Origin: Kitasatospora sp. MAA4 | GTDB taxonomy: Bacteria; Actinomycetota; Actinomycetes; Streptomycetales; Streptomycetaceae | Length of the DNA: 45,170 bases | Direction: 5' to 3' | Assembly (NCBI RefSeq): GCF_029893355.1 | Contig: NZ_JARZAI010000045.1 | Span: 1-45,170 of the forward strand | Shown: piece by piece, positions 9,062-16,526 of the stretch | Position numbering within the stretch: position 1 is the first letter of the stretch | Layout: each line of letters opens with the position of its first letter | Notes under the pieces: model-generated | Database searches by the model: none | The model's input: the letters and a program-made list of their open reading frames with translations, nothing else | Told to the model about the DNA's origin: nothing | Translations under genes and position numbers: made by a program

Positions 9062-11560
9062 TCAGGAGTCAGGGCCGCCCGCCGCGGTCCGGGCGGTGAG
9101 CAGCAGGGCGACGTCGTCCGCCCGGTGCTTGGAGCGGCGGGCGTCGCCGGTCAGGCGGTCGGCGAGCGCCTCCAGCGACCCGGCCTCGGCGTGCGCCAGG
9201 GCCGCCCGCAGCCGGTCCACCCCGAGGTCGATCTCCAGCCCCGGCTCCTCCACCAGCCCGTCCGTGTACAGCGCGAGCACCGCGCCCGGCGGCAGGTGCA
9301 GCGAACTGACCGGGTACTCGGCCGTCCGATCGATGCCGAGCAGCGGGCCGCCGGGCAGGTCCAGCACCTCGGTGCGCCCGTCGGCGTGCCGCAGCAGCGG
9401 CGGCAGGTGGCCGGCCCGGACGGCCAGCGCCCGCCCGTCGGCCGGGTCGATCCGTAGCAGGAGGCAGCTGGCCAGCAGTCCGGGATCGAGATCTGTGAGC
9501 AGCTGGTTGGTGCGCGCCAGCACCTCCTCCGGGCGTCCGACGCTGGTGACGAACGCCCGTACTGCGCTGCGCAGTTGGCCCATCAGTGCGGCCGCCGCCA
9601 CACTGTGCCCCTCGACGTCGCCGATCACCAGGCAGATCCCCTGCGCGGTGACGATCACGTCGTACCAGTCACCGCCGATCTCCATGCCGATCGTCCCGGG
9701 CAGGTAGCGGGCGGCGGTCGCCAGGCCCGGTATCTTCGGCAGCCGGTGCGGCAGCAGCGCGTGTTGCAGGCCGCGGGCCAGCGCGAACTCGGTGTCGTAC
9801 AGCCGGGCGCGCTCCAGCGCCTGGGCGATCAGTCCGCTGAGCGCGGTCAGCACGCCGCGCTCCTCGGTGGTGAACGGCCGCGGCTCCTCGAAGCCCAGAA
9901 TGCAGCTGCCGACCGGGTGCCCGGAGGCGATCAGCGGCAGGAAGGCCCAGGAGGACATCTCGTCCAGCGGGATGCCCGGGTAGGCGCTGGAGAGGTCGTG
10001 GGCGGACTCGAAGAAGATCGGCGAGCCCGTGTTCAGCGTCTCCACCCCGGGCAGTCGGGCGCGCATCGGGGTGCCCTCGAACTCGTCCAGGAAGCCGTCC
10101 GGGTAGCCGGTCTCCAGCGCGAGGTGCAGCCGGTTGTCGCGGATCACGTAGATGGCCAGCTGCTGGCCGCCGAAGCCGGGCAGGATCTGGTCGGCGACGG
10201 TCTCGCAGACCTCGCTCACGGTCACCGCCTGGGTCAGCAGGCCGGCCAGCTGGAGCAGGTGGTACATCGCGCCGACGCTGGCGGGCGCGGGCGTTGACCT
10301 GGTGTCGGGGCTCGGAGGCGGACGGTTCGGGGCGGCGGCGGGCGCCACCGTGCCGGTCACCCCGTGCGCGTCCGGGTAGAGCGAGAACGCCAACCACCGT
10401 TCGGGCGGGCAGCAGGCCAGGAACGAGGTCGGCTGCTGGGAGAGCATCGCGGCCCGGTAGCGGTCCTCGTAGCTGGGGTCGGAGAGCCAGGGCAGTGCGT
10501 CCCACGGGTGGCGGCCCAGCAGATCCTCGCGGGAGGTCTCCAGCAGCAGTTCGGTGCGGTGGTTGACGTAGCTGATCCAGCCGTCCGGGTCGAGCGAGAA
10601 GACCGCGTGCGGCAGCCGCTCGACGGCCCCGGCGGCTGCCGCGCCGGTCCGGCTGTCCAGCACGACGCCGAGCAGGTGGCCTGCGTCGGTTCCGGGCACC
10701 TGCCCCCACAGCTCGACCGGCCGCTGCCGGCCGTCGCCGTCCTCGTCCTCGACGCGCAGGTGCAGGCCGAGCAGCCGGCCGTGCGTACGGACTTCCTCGG
10801 CGGCGGCGAGGAACTCGGGCCGGTCCGCGGGGTGCAGCCGCTCGGCCACGGCGTCGACGGTGCCGGGCGTGCCGGCGGGCAGGCCCAGCACCTCGCGGGC
10901 CGTCTCGTCGGCGCTGAACGCGCCGGTGGCGAGGTCCCAGTCGAAGAGCCCGACGGTGATCGCCGGACCGGCCGCCGCTGGCAGCTCGACCACCGCCGTC
11001 CCGCCGTCCGACTCGACGGGGTCCACCCTCCCGGCCCTGCCCGTCAGCGTCGCCAGCGAGGCACCCAGCCGGTTGGCGATGGCCCGCAGATGCCGCCGCG
11101 CGCTCGGCGCGACCCCCTGCGCGGACCCCGGCCAGAACGCGCACAGCACCCCGAACCGCTCCGCCCCCGCCGTCACCGGCACGCAGACCGTCGCGAAGGC
11201 GTACGGCAGGCCCATCAGCAGCTGCGGGAAGCGCCGCAGCGTCTCCTCGGCACCGGACAGGTACACGGTGCGCCCGGTCCGGTACGCGGCGGGTACGGGC
11301 AGCCGTCCGTTCACCGGCAGGCTGCGGAACCCGCTCAGCAGCGACACCGGCACCCCCGCCACCGTGCTGAGCAGCAGCGATCGCCGATCCCGCGAGCGCA
11401 GGTACATCACGCACCCGTACGCCTCACTGCTCTGCACCGCCTTGCGCACCGCCCCCGCCAGCAGCGCATCCCGCGCCGCCGCGCCGTCGGGATCACCCCA
11501 CCCACGACGCGCGCCACGCGTCGCCCTGGTACCACCTGCCGCCGGCACACCCTGGCGCAT
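9062..11560 (-). CDS. GAF-PAS-PAS-GAF sensor phosphatase of the PP2C/SpoIIE type
   Basis: This 832-residue multidomain protein has a GAF-like region (about 30-170), a PAS-like region (about 200-310), a clear PAS domain (AVFSLDPDGWISYVNHRTEL, about 318-420), a second GAF (about 435-590) and a C-terminal SpoIIE phosphatase. The phosphatase shows MEIGGDWYDVI, VIGDVEGHSVAAAALMGQL, ALYTDGLVE and the closing KHRADDVALL, which give the metal-binding Asp residues. Such enzymes usually dephosphorylate anti-anti-sigma factors and so tune alternative sigma factors. The ATG is immediately preceded by AGGGAGG, which is too close for ideal initiation, so GTG at codon 5 is a fair alternative. The upstream RsbW-like gene is on the same strand. 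Confidence 0.9.
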   Translation of the reverse strand: MRQGVPAAGGTRATRGARRGWGDPDGAAARDALLAGAVRKAVQSSEAYGCVMYLRSRDRRSLLLSTVAGVPVSLLSGFRSLPVNGRLPVPAAYRTGRTVYLSGAEETLRRFPQLLMGLPYAFATVCVPVTAGAERFGVLCAFWPGSAQGVAPSARRHLRAIANRLGASLATLTGRAGRVDPVESDGGTAVVELPAAAGPAITVGLFDWDLATGAFSADETAREVLGLPAGTPGTVDAVAERLHPADRPEFLAAAEEVRTHGRLLGLHLRVEDEDGDGRQRPVELWGQVPGTDAGHLLGVVLDSRTGAAAAGAVERLPHAVFSLDPDGWISYVNHRTELLLETSREDLLGRHPWDALPWLSDPSYEDRYRAAMLSQQPTSFLACCPPERWLAFSLYPDAHGVTGTVAPAAAPNRPPPSPDTRSTPAPASVGAMYHLLQLAGLLTQAVTVSEVCETVADQILPGFGGQQLAIYVIRDNRLHLALETGYPDGFLDEFEGTPMRARLPGVETLNTGSPIFFESAHDLSSAYPGIPLDEMSSWAFLPLIASGHPVGSCILGFEEPRPFTTEERGVLTALSGLIAQALERARLYDTEFALARGLQHALLPHRLPKIPGLATAARYLPGTIGMEIGGDWYDVIVTAQGICLVIGDVEGHSVAAAALMGQLRSAVRAFVTSVGRPEEVLARTNQLLTDLDPGLLASCLLLRIDPADGRALAVRAGHLPPLLRHADGRTEVLDLPGGPLLGIDRTAEYPVSSLHLPPGAVLALYTDGLVEEPGLEIDLGVDRLRAALAHAEAGSLEALADRLTGDARRSKHRADDVALLLTARTAAGGPDS

Positions 11561-11646
11561 CCTCCCTCTCTACGCCCGCCCCCAGGGGGTGTCAAGGCGA
11601 GCCGGAGCGGGGGCGGCGGGGCTGCGAGCTGGGGGTTCGCTGGTAT

Positions 11647-11670
11647 GGAAAGTCGGAGGGGCCGACTTCC
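11647..11670 (-). terminator. Candidate hairpin terminator after the RsbW-like gene
   Basis: Arms GGAAAGTCGG (11647-11656) and CCGACTTCC (11662-11670) pair with a single bulged A around a 5-base loop. It lies about 30 bp downstream of the leftward gene ending at 11701 and before the start of the leftward phosphatase gene. No T-tract follows. Confidence 0.5.
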
Positions 11671-11700
11671 GGGGCGCCGGTGGTCACCGGTGGCCGTCGC

Positions 11701-12126
11701 TTACTGGGGCCCGATCTCGACCCAGAGAGCCTTGCCGACACCTCCCCCGCGTGGGCAGCACCCCCACCGCCGGGAGAGGGCCTTGACCAGAAACAGCCCC
11801 CGGCCCGACTCGTCCTCCTCGGTCGCCGTTGCGAGCACCGGCCTCCGGTCGCTGCTCGCATCGTGGACCTCGAGTCGCAGCCGATCGGCGTTCACCGCGA
11901 ACGACGTCCAGATCAGCCGTCCTGGTACCCGTGCGTGCAGTACCGCGTTGGTCACCAGCTCACTGAGCACCAGCTGCCCGATGTCCGCGAAGCGCTCTCC
12001 GCCCTCCACCCTCGCGAGCAACTCCCTCAGCAGCTGACGAGCCAGGTGGGGTGACTTGCTGGTGGGCCGCAGCCAGTGGTGACTCTCACCTTCCGACATA
12101 GGCAGGGTGTCGAGCGTATTCGGCAT
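11701..12126 (-). CDS. RsbW-like ATP-binding (HATPase_c_2) regulatory protein
   Basis: The 141-residue protein is a single GHKL ATPase domain. The N box is VLSELVTNAVLHAR (near residue 55), the G1 region is LEVHDASSDRRPV and the G2 region is ESGRGLFLVKALS. This is the form of the many short anti-sigma-factor-like kinases of Streptomyces, which bind sigma factors or phosphorylate STAS-domain antagonists. The ATG at 12126 has GGAGG ten bases upstream; an internal ATG nine codons in is possible. Its neighbour, the SpoIIE phosphatase at 9062-11560, is the natural antagonist class, so the two may form one partner-switching module. That link is inferred from adjacency only. Confidence 0.85.
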   Translation of the reverse strand: MPNTLDTLPMSEGESHHWLRPTSKSPHLARQLLRELLARVEGGERFADIGQLVLSELVTNAVLHARVPGRLIWTSFAVNADRLRLEVHDASSDRRPVLATATEEDESGRGLFLVKALSRRWGCCPRGGGVGKALWVEIGPQ

Positions 12127-12175
12127 GGTGGAGCCACCTCCGGTTGAGCTCAGCTAGATGAGGTCTACTCATCCA

Positions 12176-12189
12176 CTCATGTACAGGAG
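12176..12189 (+). promoter_or_regulatory. Copy 1 of a motif shared with the GntR/NUDIX promoter
   Basis: CTCATGTACAGGAG matches 13 of 14 bases of CTCATATACAGGAG found on the minus strand at 13077-13090. It lies in the 149-bp AT-richer gap (12127-12275) upstream of the RsbW-like gene and downstream of the GntR gene. It is a candidate operator for the neighbouring GntR/UTRA regulator. Confidence 0.45.
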
Positions 12190-12275
12190 CTGATTCAGAG
12201 TGCCCTGCCTCGTGTGCATGAGTCAAGCCGGTCCAGAGATGATCTATCTATGCATATAAGAGAGTTGACGAATAA

Positions 12276-13055
12276 TCAGGACTCGGCGACGAAGCGGTAG
12301 TCCAAAACGAACTGGTCGGCTGCCATCACCGTGTCGCACACCTCAACGACTCTTCCGTTCGCCGCAACGGCCTCTCGGACGAGGTGGATCACGGGCGAGC
12401 CGGGACTCAGGGTGAGGGCGACACACTCCGCCTTGCTGGCGAGGCGGGCCTGGACGGTTTCGCCGAACTCGACCAGGAGATGGCCATGTTCCTCCAGCCT
12501 CGCGTAGATCCCTCCGCCACCGGGATTCTCGGCGAAGAGTTCCGGGATGTCCTTCGCCACGTCCCACGGCAGGAAAGACGTGGCCTCCTCGGTCGGAATC
12601 CCGTCCCGGAAGTAGCGTCGCTTGCGGGCAAGCACCTTTGTGCCCTGGGGGACGCCGAGTCGCTCCGCGATTCCGGACGGCGCGTCCAGCGGGCCGACGA
12701 AGAGGACGTTCACCGAGGGAGTCCCGCCCGACTGCTCGGCCTCGGCCAGGTAGGCGGCCTTCCCCGCCAGGCGATGAGCCCGCCGGAATCGATCGGAAGA
12801 CTTTCGCTGCACGGGCGGTCGAGAACGGACGAACGAGCCCCGGCCCTGATGGGTCTCGATGAGTTGGGTCGTCCGAAGTTCTGCGACCGCCTTGCGCACA
12901 GTGCCCGAAGCGACGCCGTAGCGCTCCATCAGCTCGGCTTCGCTGGGTACTACCGCGCCGGGTGCAAGCGTGCCGGAGCGGATCTGGGCCGCGAGGTCCT
13001 CTGCGATCTGGAGGTACTTCGCCCTGGCCGTGGAGGCCACCTCACCATTCGTCAC
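12276..13055 (-). CDS. GntR family transcriptional regulator with UTRA domain
   Basis: The 259-residue protein has an N-terminal winged helix (AKYLQIAEDLAAQIRSGTL, then PSEAELMERYGVASGTVRKA) and a C-terminal UTRA ligand-binding domain (FRDGIPTEEATSFLPWDVAK, then VIHLVREAVAANGRVVEVCD). This is the HutC/KorSA-like subfamily, whose members repress genes until a small ligand binds. I place the start at GTG 13055, reading VTNGEVASTARAKYLQ, because upstream codons run into the divergent NUDIX gene. The next GTG six codons on is an alternative. It is divergent from the NUDIX gene, and the two start codons are only 30 bp apart. The shared motif at 13077-13090 suggests autoregulation. Confidence 0.88.
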   Translation of the reverse strand: MTNGEVASTARAKYLQIAEDLAAQIRSGTLAPGAVVPSEAELMERYGVASGTVRKAVAELRTTQLIETHQGRGSFVRSRPPVQRKSSDRFRRAHRLAGKAAYLAEAEQSGGTPSVNVLFVGPLDAPSGIAERLGVPQGTKVLARKRRYFRDGIPTEEATSFLPWDVAKDIPELFAENPGGGGIYARLEEHGHLLVEFGETVQARLASKAECVALTLSPGSPVIHLVREAVAANGRVVEVCDTVMAADQFVLDYRFVAES

Positions 13056-13076
13056 AGTCCTGCACTCTCTCCTATC

Positions 13077-13090
13077 CTCCTGTATATGAG
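13077..13090 (-). promoter_or_regulatory. Copy 2 of the shared motif, overlapping the NUDIX start codon
   Basis: On the minus strand this reads CTCATATACAGGAG. It covers the ATG of the rightward NUDIX gene (13086-13088) and lies 22 bp upstream of the GntR start, so a protein bound here could block both. Assignment as the GntR operator is inference from position and from the match at 12176-12189. Confidence 0.5.
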
Positions 13091-13553
13091 CAACAGCGGT
13101 CAGGTGGGCCCCTCTTCGCCCCTGCACTCCGTCTCCGTGGCCGGTGTCGTGGTGCGGGGGGATGGGCGGGTGTTGGTGGTTCGGCGGGCGGACAACGGGC
13201 GGTGGGAGGCGCCGGGTGGGGTGTTGGAGTTGGGGGAGGGGGTGGAGGACGGGGTGGTGCGAGAGGTGTTCGAGGAGACCGGGGTGCGGGTGGGGGTGGA
13301 GCGGTTGACCGGGGTGTACAAGAACCTGGCGCGCGGCGTCGTGGCGCTGGTCTTCCGGTGTCGTGTCGAGGGCGGGCAGCCGCGCCCCACCGACGAGGCC
13401 ACGGCTGTCGCGTGGCTCACGCCGGAGGAGGTGACTGCGCGGATGGAGGAGGTCTACGCGGTGCGGGTGCTCGATGCGTTGGGGGAGGAGCTGGCGCCGA
13501 GGGTGCGGGCGCATGACGGGCGGCGGGTGGTCAGTGCTGGTGGGGCAGGATGA
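13086..13553 (+). CDS. NUDIX hydrolase
   Basis: The 155-residue protein has a complete Nudix box: GGVLELGEGVEDGVVREV continuing into FEETGV at about residues 43-65. The REVFEETG glutamates would bind Mg2+. Substrates are nucleoside diphosphates linked to another moiety and cannot be named from sequence. The start ATG 13086 (MSNSGQVGPS) has no Shine-Dalgarno sequence and only 30 bp separates it from the GntR start, so the mRNA is probably leaderless. The 3' end overlaps the convergent oxidoreductase gene by 23 bp. The GntR-NUDIX arrangement recalls integrative elements such as pSAM2 (KorSA and the NUDIX protein Pif), but no transfer genes are present here. Confidence 0.88.
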   Translation: MSNSGQVGPSSPLHSVSVAGVVVRGDGRVLVVRRADNGRWEAPGGVLELGEGVEDGVVREVFEETGVRVGVERLTGVYKNLARGVVALVFRCRVEGGQPRPTDEATAVAWLTPEEVTARMEEVYAVRVLDALGEELAPRVRAHDGRRVVSAGGAG

Positions 13554-14475
13554 TGATCTTGCCTCGGGTTCGGCCGGCCTCGCTGAGGCGGTGGACGTCC
13601 GGGAGGGCGGTCAGCGGGTGCGACTGGCTGATGTCGACGGTGACCGTGCCCGCATCGACGAGTTCCACGAGCGCCGTCAGCTGCGCCACGTCGTTGCGGG
13701 TGACCATGTGCAGCGCAGTCACACCGGCGTCGGGCCGTGGCTCGATCGGCGTTGCGATCGAGACGATCCGCCCGCCCGGCCGCACCAGGCGCGCCAGCGC
13801 TGCTGCGTCCGGCGGGCTCAGCGGGACCAGATTGAGCAGCGTGTCCACCTGCCCGTCGCCGAGTGCGGCCCCCAACGGCACGGCGGTGTAGTCGACCACG
13901 TGGTCCGCTCCCTGCCGCCGGACCGCCTCGGCGCTTCGGGCGCCGGCCGTGGCGATCACCTGGGCGCCGGCGTACTTGGCGAGTTGCGTGACGAAGCCGC
14001 CGACGCCTCCGCCCGCGCCGTTGATCAGGACCCGCTGACCGGCGGCCACCCTGCCGTGCTCGAACACCGCCTGCCACGCCGTCAGACCGGCTACGGGCAG
14101 GGCCGCGGCGTTCGCGAGAGGGATCGACTCCGGTGCCCCGACCAGCACGGCGACCGGTGCCCGTACGTACTCGGCTGCCGCGCCTCCGCCGTCGAGTCGC
14201 CCGATGACGCGGTCGCCGACGGTGAACCGCTCCACCCCCGGGCCGACTTCGGTGACCGTGCCGGCGACGTCCCAGCCGAGCGTGTGGGGCAGGTCCACGG
14301 GGAGGAACGTCCGCAGCAGTCCGGCGCGCAGCGCGGCCTCGCTGGGATTGAACGAGGTTGCGGCGACACGGACGAGCACCTCGCCGTGGGCGGGTCGCGG
14401 GCGCGGAACGTTCTCGTAGCGGATCACGGATGCATCGCCGTATGCGTGGATGCGTGCGCTCTTCATCATCGTCAT
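13531..14475 (-). CDS. NADP-dependent medium-chain oxidoreductase (quinone oxidoreductase-like)
   Basis: The 314-residue protein fits zinc-independent MDR enzymes. It shows an N-terminal GroES-like fold (VRVAATSFNPSEAALRAG, then LGWDVAGTVTEVGPGV), a nucleotide-binding motif GAGGGVGGFVTQLAKYAGA near residue 150, and C-terminal ALPDVHRLSEAGRTRGKIII. No catalytic or structural zinc cysteines are present. Such enzymes reduce quinones or enones with NADPH. The start is ATG 14475 (MTMMKSARIHAYG); ATG 14466 (MKSARIH) is equally plausible, and neither has a clear ribosome binding site. It is divergent from an AraC-type regulator that probably controls it through the 98-bp gap. Confidence 0.86.
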   Translation of the reverse strand: MTMMKSARIHAYGDASVIRYENVPRPRPAHGEVLVRVAATSFNPSEAALRAGLLRTFLPVDLPHTLGWDVAGTVTEVGPGVERFTVGDRVIGRLDGGGAAAEYVRAPVAVLVGAPESIPLANAAALPVAGLTAWQAVFEHGRVAAGQRVLINGAGGGVGGFVTQLAKYAGAQVIATAGARSAEAVRRQGADHVVDYTAVPLGAALGDGQVDTLLNLVPLSPPDAAALARLVRPGGRIVSIATPIEPRPDAGVTALHMVTRNDVAQLTALVELVDAGTVTVDISQSHPLTALPDVHRLSEAGRTRGKIIILPHQH

Positions 14476-14530
14476 GCCGCGAATCTACGAGCGCGCACGG
14501 AGACGATCCATGTGCCAGAGTGCCCAGTTC

Positions 14531-14566
14531 ATACGCGTACGTCTCCCACGTCCCCCATGCGTACGC
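14531..14566. promoter_or_regulatory. Two CGTACG-centred repeats in a divergent promoter
   Basis: ATACGCGTACGT (14531-14542) and ATGCGTACGC (14557-14566) share a GCGTACG core. The two CGTACG palindromes start 24 bp apart, between the oxidoreductase and AraC starts. They are a reasonable operator pair for the AraC-type regulator, unproven. Confidence 0.4.
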
Positions 14567-14573
14567 TCGGCGG

Positions 14574-15503
14574 GTGGACGTACTCAGCGATGTGCTGGCG
14601 GTGACGCGGACCGGCCGGCCCCGGTCGGCGCACGTGCGGTGGCATGCCCCGTGGGGGCAGGAGTTCGCCTCCGTGCCGGGGTCGGCGGGCTTCCAGGTGG
14701 TTCTCCAGGGCTCCTGCTGGCTGCTGCCGCCGGACGCGGAGCCCGTCCAACTGGGCGTGGGCGACGTGGTGTTCCTGCCCCACGGCACTGGGCACACACT
14801 GGCCGACAGCCCGGAGACCCCGGTGACGGCCCCCGCCTGCGGGGTGTCCGAGGGGCCCGGGTCCCATGCGTCGGACAGCGTGGACCGGAGCGCGGCCGGC
14901 GGTCCGGTCACCGTGGTGCTCTGCGGGGCGTACCAGCTGGACCCGTCCCGGACGCACCCGCTGCTGCTGACCCTGCCGGACCTGATCCACCTGCCGGCCG
15001 ACGCCCCTCGCGATCCCCGGTTGCGCGCTGCCGTGGATCTGCTGGCCGCCGAAGTGGAGTACCCGCGTCTGGGTACGGACGGGGTCGTCCCGGCGCTCCT
15101 GGACACACTGCTGCTGTACATCCTGCGGAGCTGGCTCGACGAACAGCCCGCCCGGGGCGACGCCACCGGGTGGGCCGCGGCGCTCAACGATCCACCGGTC
15201 ACCGCCGCCCTGCACGCCATCCACCGCGACCCGGCGGCGCCGTGGACCGTGGCGGGACTCGCCGCGGAGGCGGGGCTGTCGCGGGCACCGTTCGCCAGGC
15301 GGTTCGCGATGCTGATCGGCCGACCGCCGCTCGGCTACCTGACCTGGTGGCGGATGACCACGGCAGCGCGCCTGCTGCGGACCTCGGACGCACCGCTGCG
15401 GACCATCGCCGGGCAGGTGGGCTATGCCTCCGAGTTCGCGTTCGCCAACGCGTTCAAGCGCACGCACGGGACGCCGCCCGGCGCGTACCGTCGCCGCAGC
15501 TGA
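14574..15503 (+). CDS. AraC family regulator with cupin-type N-terminal domain
   Basis: The 309-residue protein starts at GTG 14574 (VDVLSDVLAVTRTG), a typical opening of the AraC cupin_6 subfamily. The N-terminal half has the effector barrel (VRWHAPWGQEF, then VVLQGSCWLLPPDAEPVQL and GDVVFLPHGTGHTLAD). The C-terminal half has two helix-turn-helix units (WTVAGLAAEAGLSRAPFARR and LRTIAGQVGYASEFAFANAF) ending HGTPPGAYRRRS. Regulators of this group often control a divergent oxidoreductase gene, as seen here. It ends next to the convergent envelope operon, leaving one base between the two stop codons. Confidence 0.9.
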   Translation: MDVLSDVLAVTRTGRPRSAHVRWHAPWGQEFASVPGSAGFQVVLQGSCWLLPPDAEPVQLGVGDVVFLPHGTGHTLADSPETPVTAPACGVSEGPGSHASDSVDRSAAGGPVTVVLCGAYQLDPSRTHPLLLTLPDLIHLPADAPRDPRLRAAVDLLAAEVEYPRLGTDGVVPALLDTLLLYILRSWLDEQPARGDATGWAAALNDPPVTAALHAIHRDPAAPWTVAGLAAEAGLSRAPFARRFAMLIGRPPLGYLTWWRMTTAARLLRTSDAPLRTIAGQVGYASEFAFANAFKRTHGTPPGAYRRRS

Positions 15504-15504
15504 G

Positions 15505-16167
15505 TCAGCGCTGGCGCTGAGCCAGTGAGCGGGCGGCTTGCAGACGGCCCGGAGCGAGCGGGTCGATGGCTCCGGCGCCCTCGCCGGGCTGGGAGTTCCA
15601 CTGGCGGACCTTGGCAGCGACCCGCTTGAGCCCGGGGTCGCCCGGCGGCACGTCGAGCTGGAAGTGCGACTCCTTGGGCACGCTCTCGTCGCCGCCCCAC
15701 CTCACGACTCCCTCCAGGTCGGCGAGGATGTCGCGGATCACGGTGAGCTCGGGAGGGAAGAAGCCGCCGGAGGCGTGCACCGGGTAGAGCAGGGGGTGGA
15801 CGGCGATCGCGGTGCCGGACAGGTAGTTGCTCTCGTACGGGACGGCGAGCGCGCGGTCGGTGCGGTGGCCGGTGATCTCGTCCGGGGCGAGGGGTTGGAC
15901 GTCGTAGTGGAAGCGGCGGGCCACGTGCAGCAGCACGGTGGCCGCGTCGCCGTCGAGGACGGCGACCGACACCGCGCCCGCGCCCTCGACCGGTCGCGCT
16001 GCCGCCTGGGCGATGACCGGCCAGCCGTTGGCGCTGGTGTCGCCGGCCCAGCCGGTCAAGGTGGTCGCGGCACCGGCCGCGGTGACGGCGGCGGACCACA
16101 GGCCCACGCCCCCGGCGAGGCCGAGACCGACCGTGAGGACGCGGCGGCGGCTGGGCTGTGAGCTCAT
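15505..16167 (-). CDS. Exported M15-like (VanY/D-Ala-D-Ala carboxypeptidase fold) protein with degenerate zinc site
   Basis: The 220-residue protein has a Tat-like signal peptide (SRRRVLTVG, RR at residues 7-9, hydrophobic to about 33). The mature part follows the M15_4 plan: DRALAVPYESNYLSGTAIAV at about 104-123, then VIRDILADLEGVVRWGGD and ESHFQLD. Active M15 enzymes have HxxGxAxD in the first motif and a third His in the last. Here the first ligand is Tyr115 and the second Ala122; only His168 remains. I infer a wall-binding or regulatory pseudo-peptidase, though a shifted ligand such as His124 cannot be excluded. Its ATG overlaps the stop of the preceding two-TM gene (ATGA). Confidence 0.75.
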   Translation of the reverse strand: MSSQPSRRRVLTVGLGLAGGVGLWSAAVTAAGAATTLTGWAGDTSANGWPVIAQAAARPVEGAGAVSVAVLDGDAATVLLHVARRFHYDVQPLAPDEITGHRTDRALAVPYESNYLSGTAIAVHPLLYPVHASGGFFPPELTVIRDILADLEGVVRWGGDESVPKESHFQLDVPPGDPGLKRVAAKVRQWNSQPGEGAGAIDPLAPGRLQAARSLAQRQR

Positions 16168-16526
16168 GAGGGTTCCTCGGATGGGGTACGGGCCGACCGA
16201 ACGGCCAGGACGACGCAGCCGATCGCAGCCGCGAGACAGAGGGCGAGCAGCGGGTTCAGCCAGCCGGGGACCAGGTCCACCGACGTCCCGTCGCGCCACC
16301 GGCAGACGTGCGAGAGCGGCAGGAGGGTCTGCTCCACGGTGCCGTCCGGAAGGTCGCTCGGGCTGCGGCCGGCCGCCAGGGCGCAGAGCTTGCCCGCCCG
16401 GGTGAACCCGGACAGCGCGCCGTAGCCGAACAGGACGGCCGAGGCCGCCAGGCTCAGCACCGCGCCCGTCAGCCACCACCGCGACTGCGACCGCGACCGC
16501 GACCCCGCGCCGGCCCTGGCTGTCAC
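16164..16526 (-). CDS. Small two-TM membrane protein of unknown function
   Basis: The 120-residue product has a basic N-terminus with an Arg/Ser run (RAGAGSRSRSQSRWW), a first TM helix (about 19-42) and an exposed loop with two cysteines (GKLCALAAG and LSHVCRWRDG), which could form a disulfide outside the cell. A second TM helix (about 90-110) and a short polar tail follow. I do not recognise the family. The GTG start overlaps the stop of the upstream DUF1906 gene (GTGA), and its own stop overlaps the next ATG (ATGA), so all three are translationally coupled. That strongly suggests a joint envelope role. Confidence 0.75.
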   Translation of the reverse strand: MTARAGAGSRSRSQSRWWLTGAVLSLAASAVLFGYGALSGFTRAGKLCALAAGRSPSDLPDGTVEQTLLPLSHVCRWRDGTSVDLVPGWLNPLLALCLAAAIGCVVLAVRSARTPSEEPS

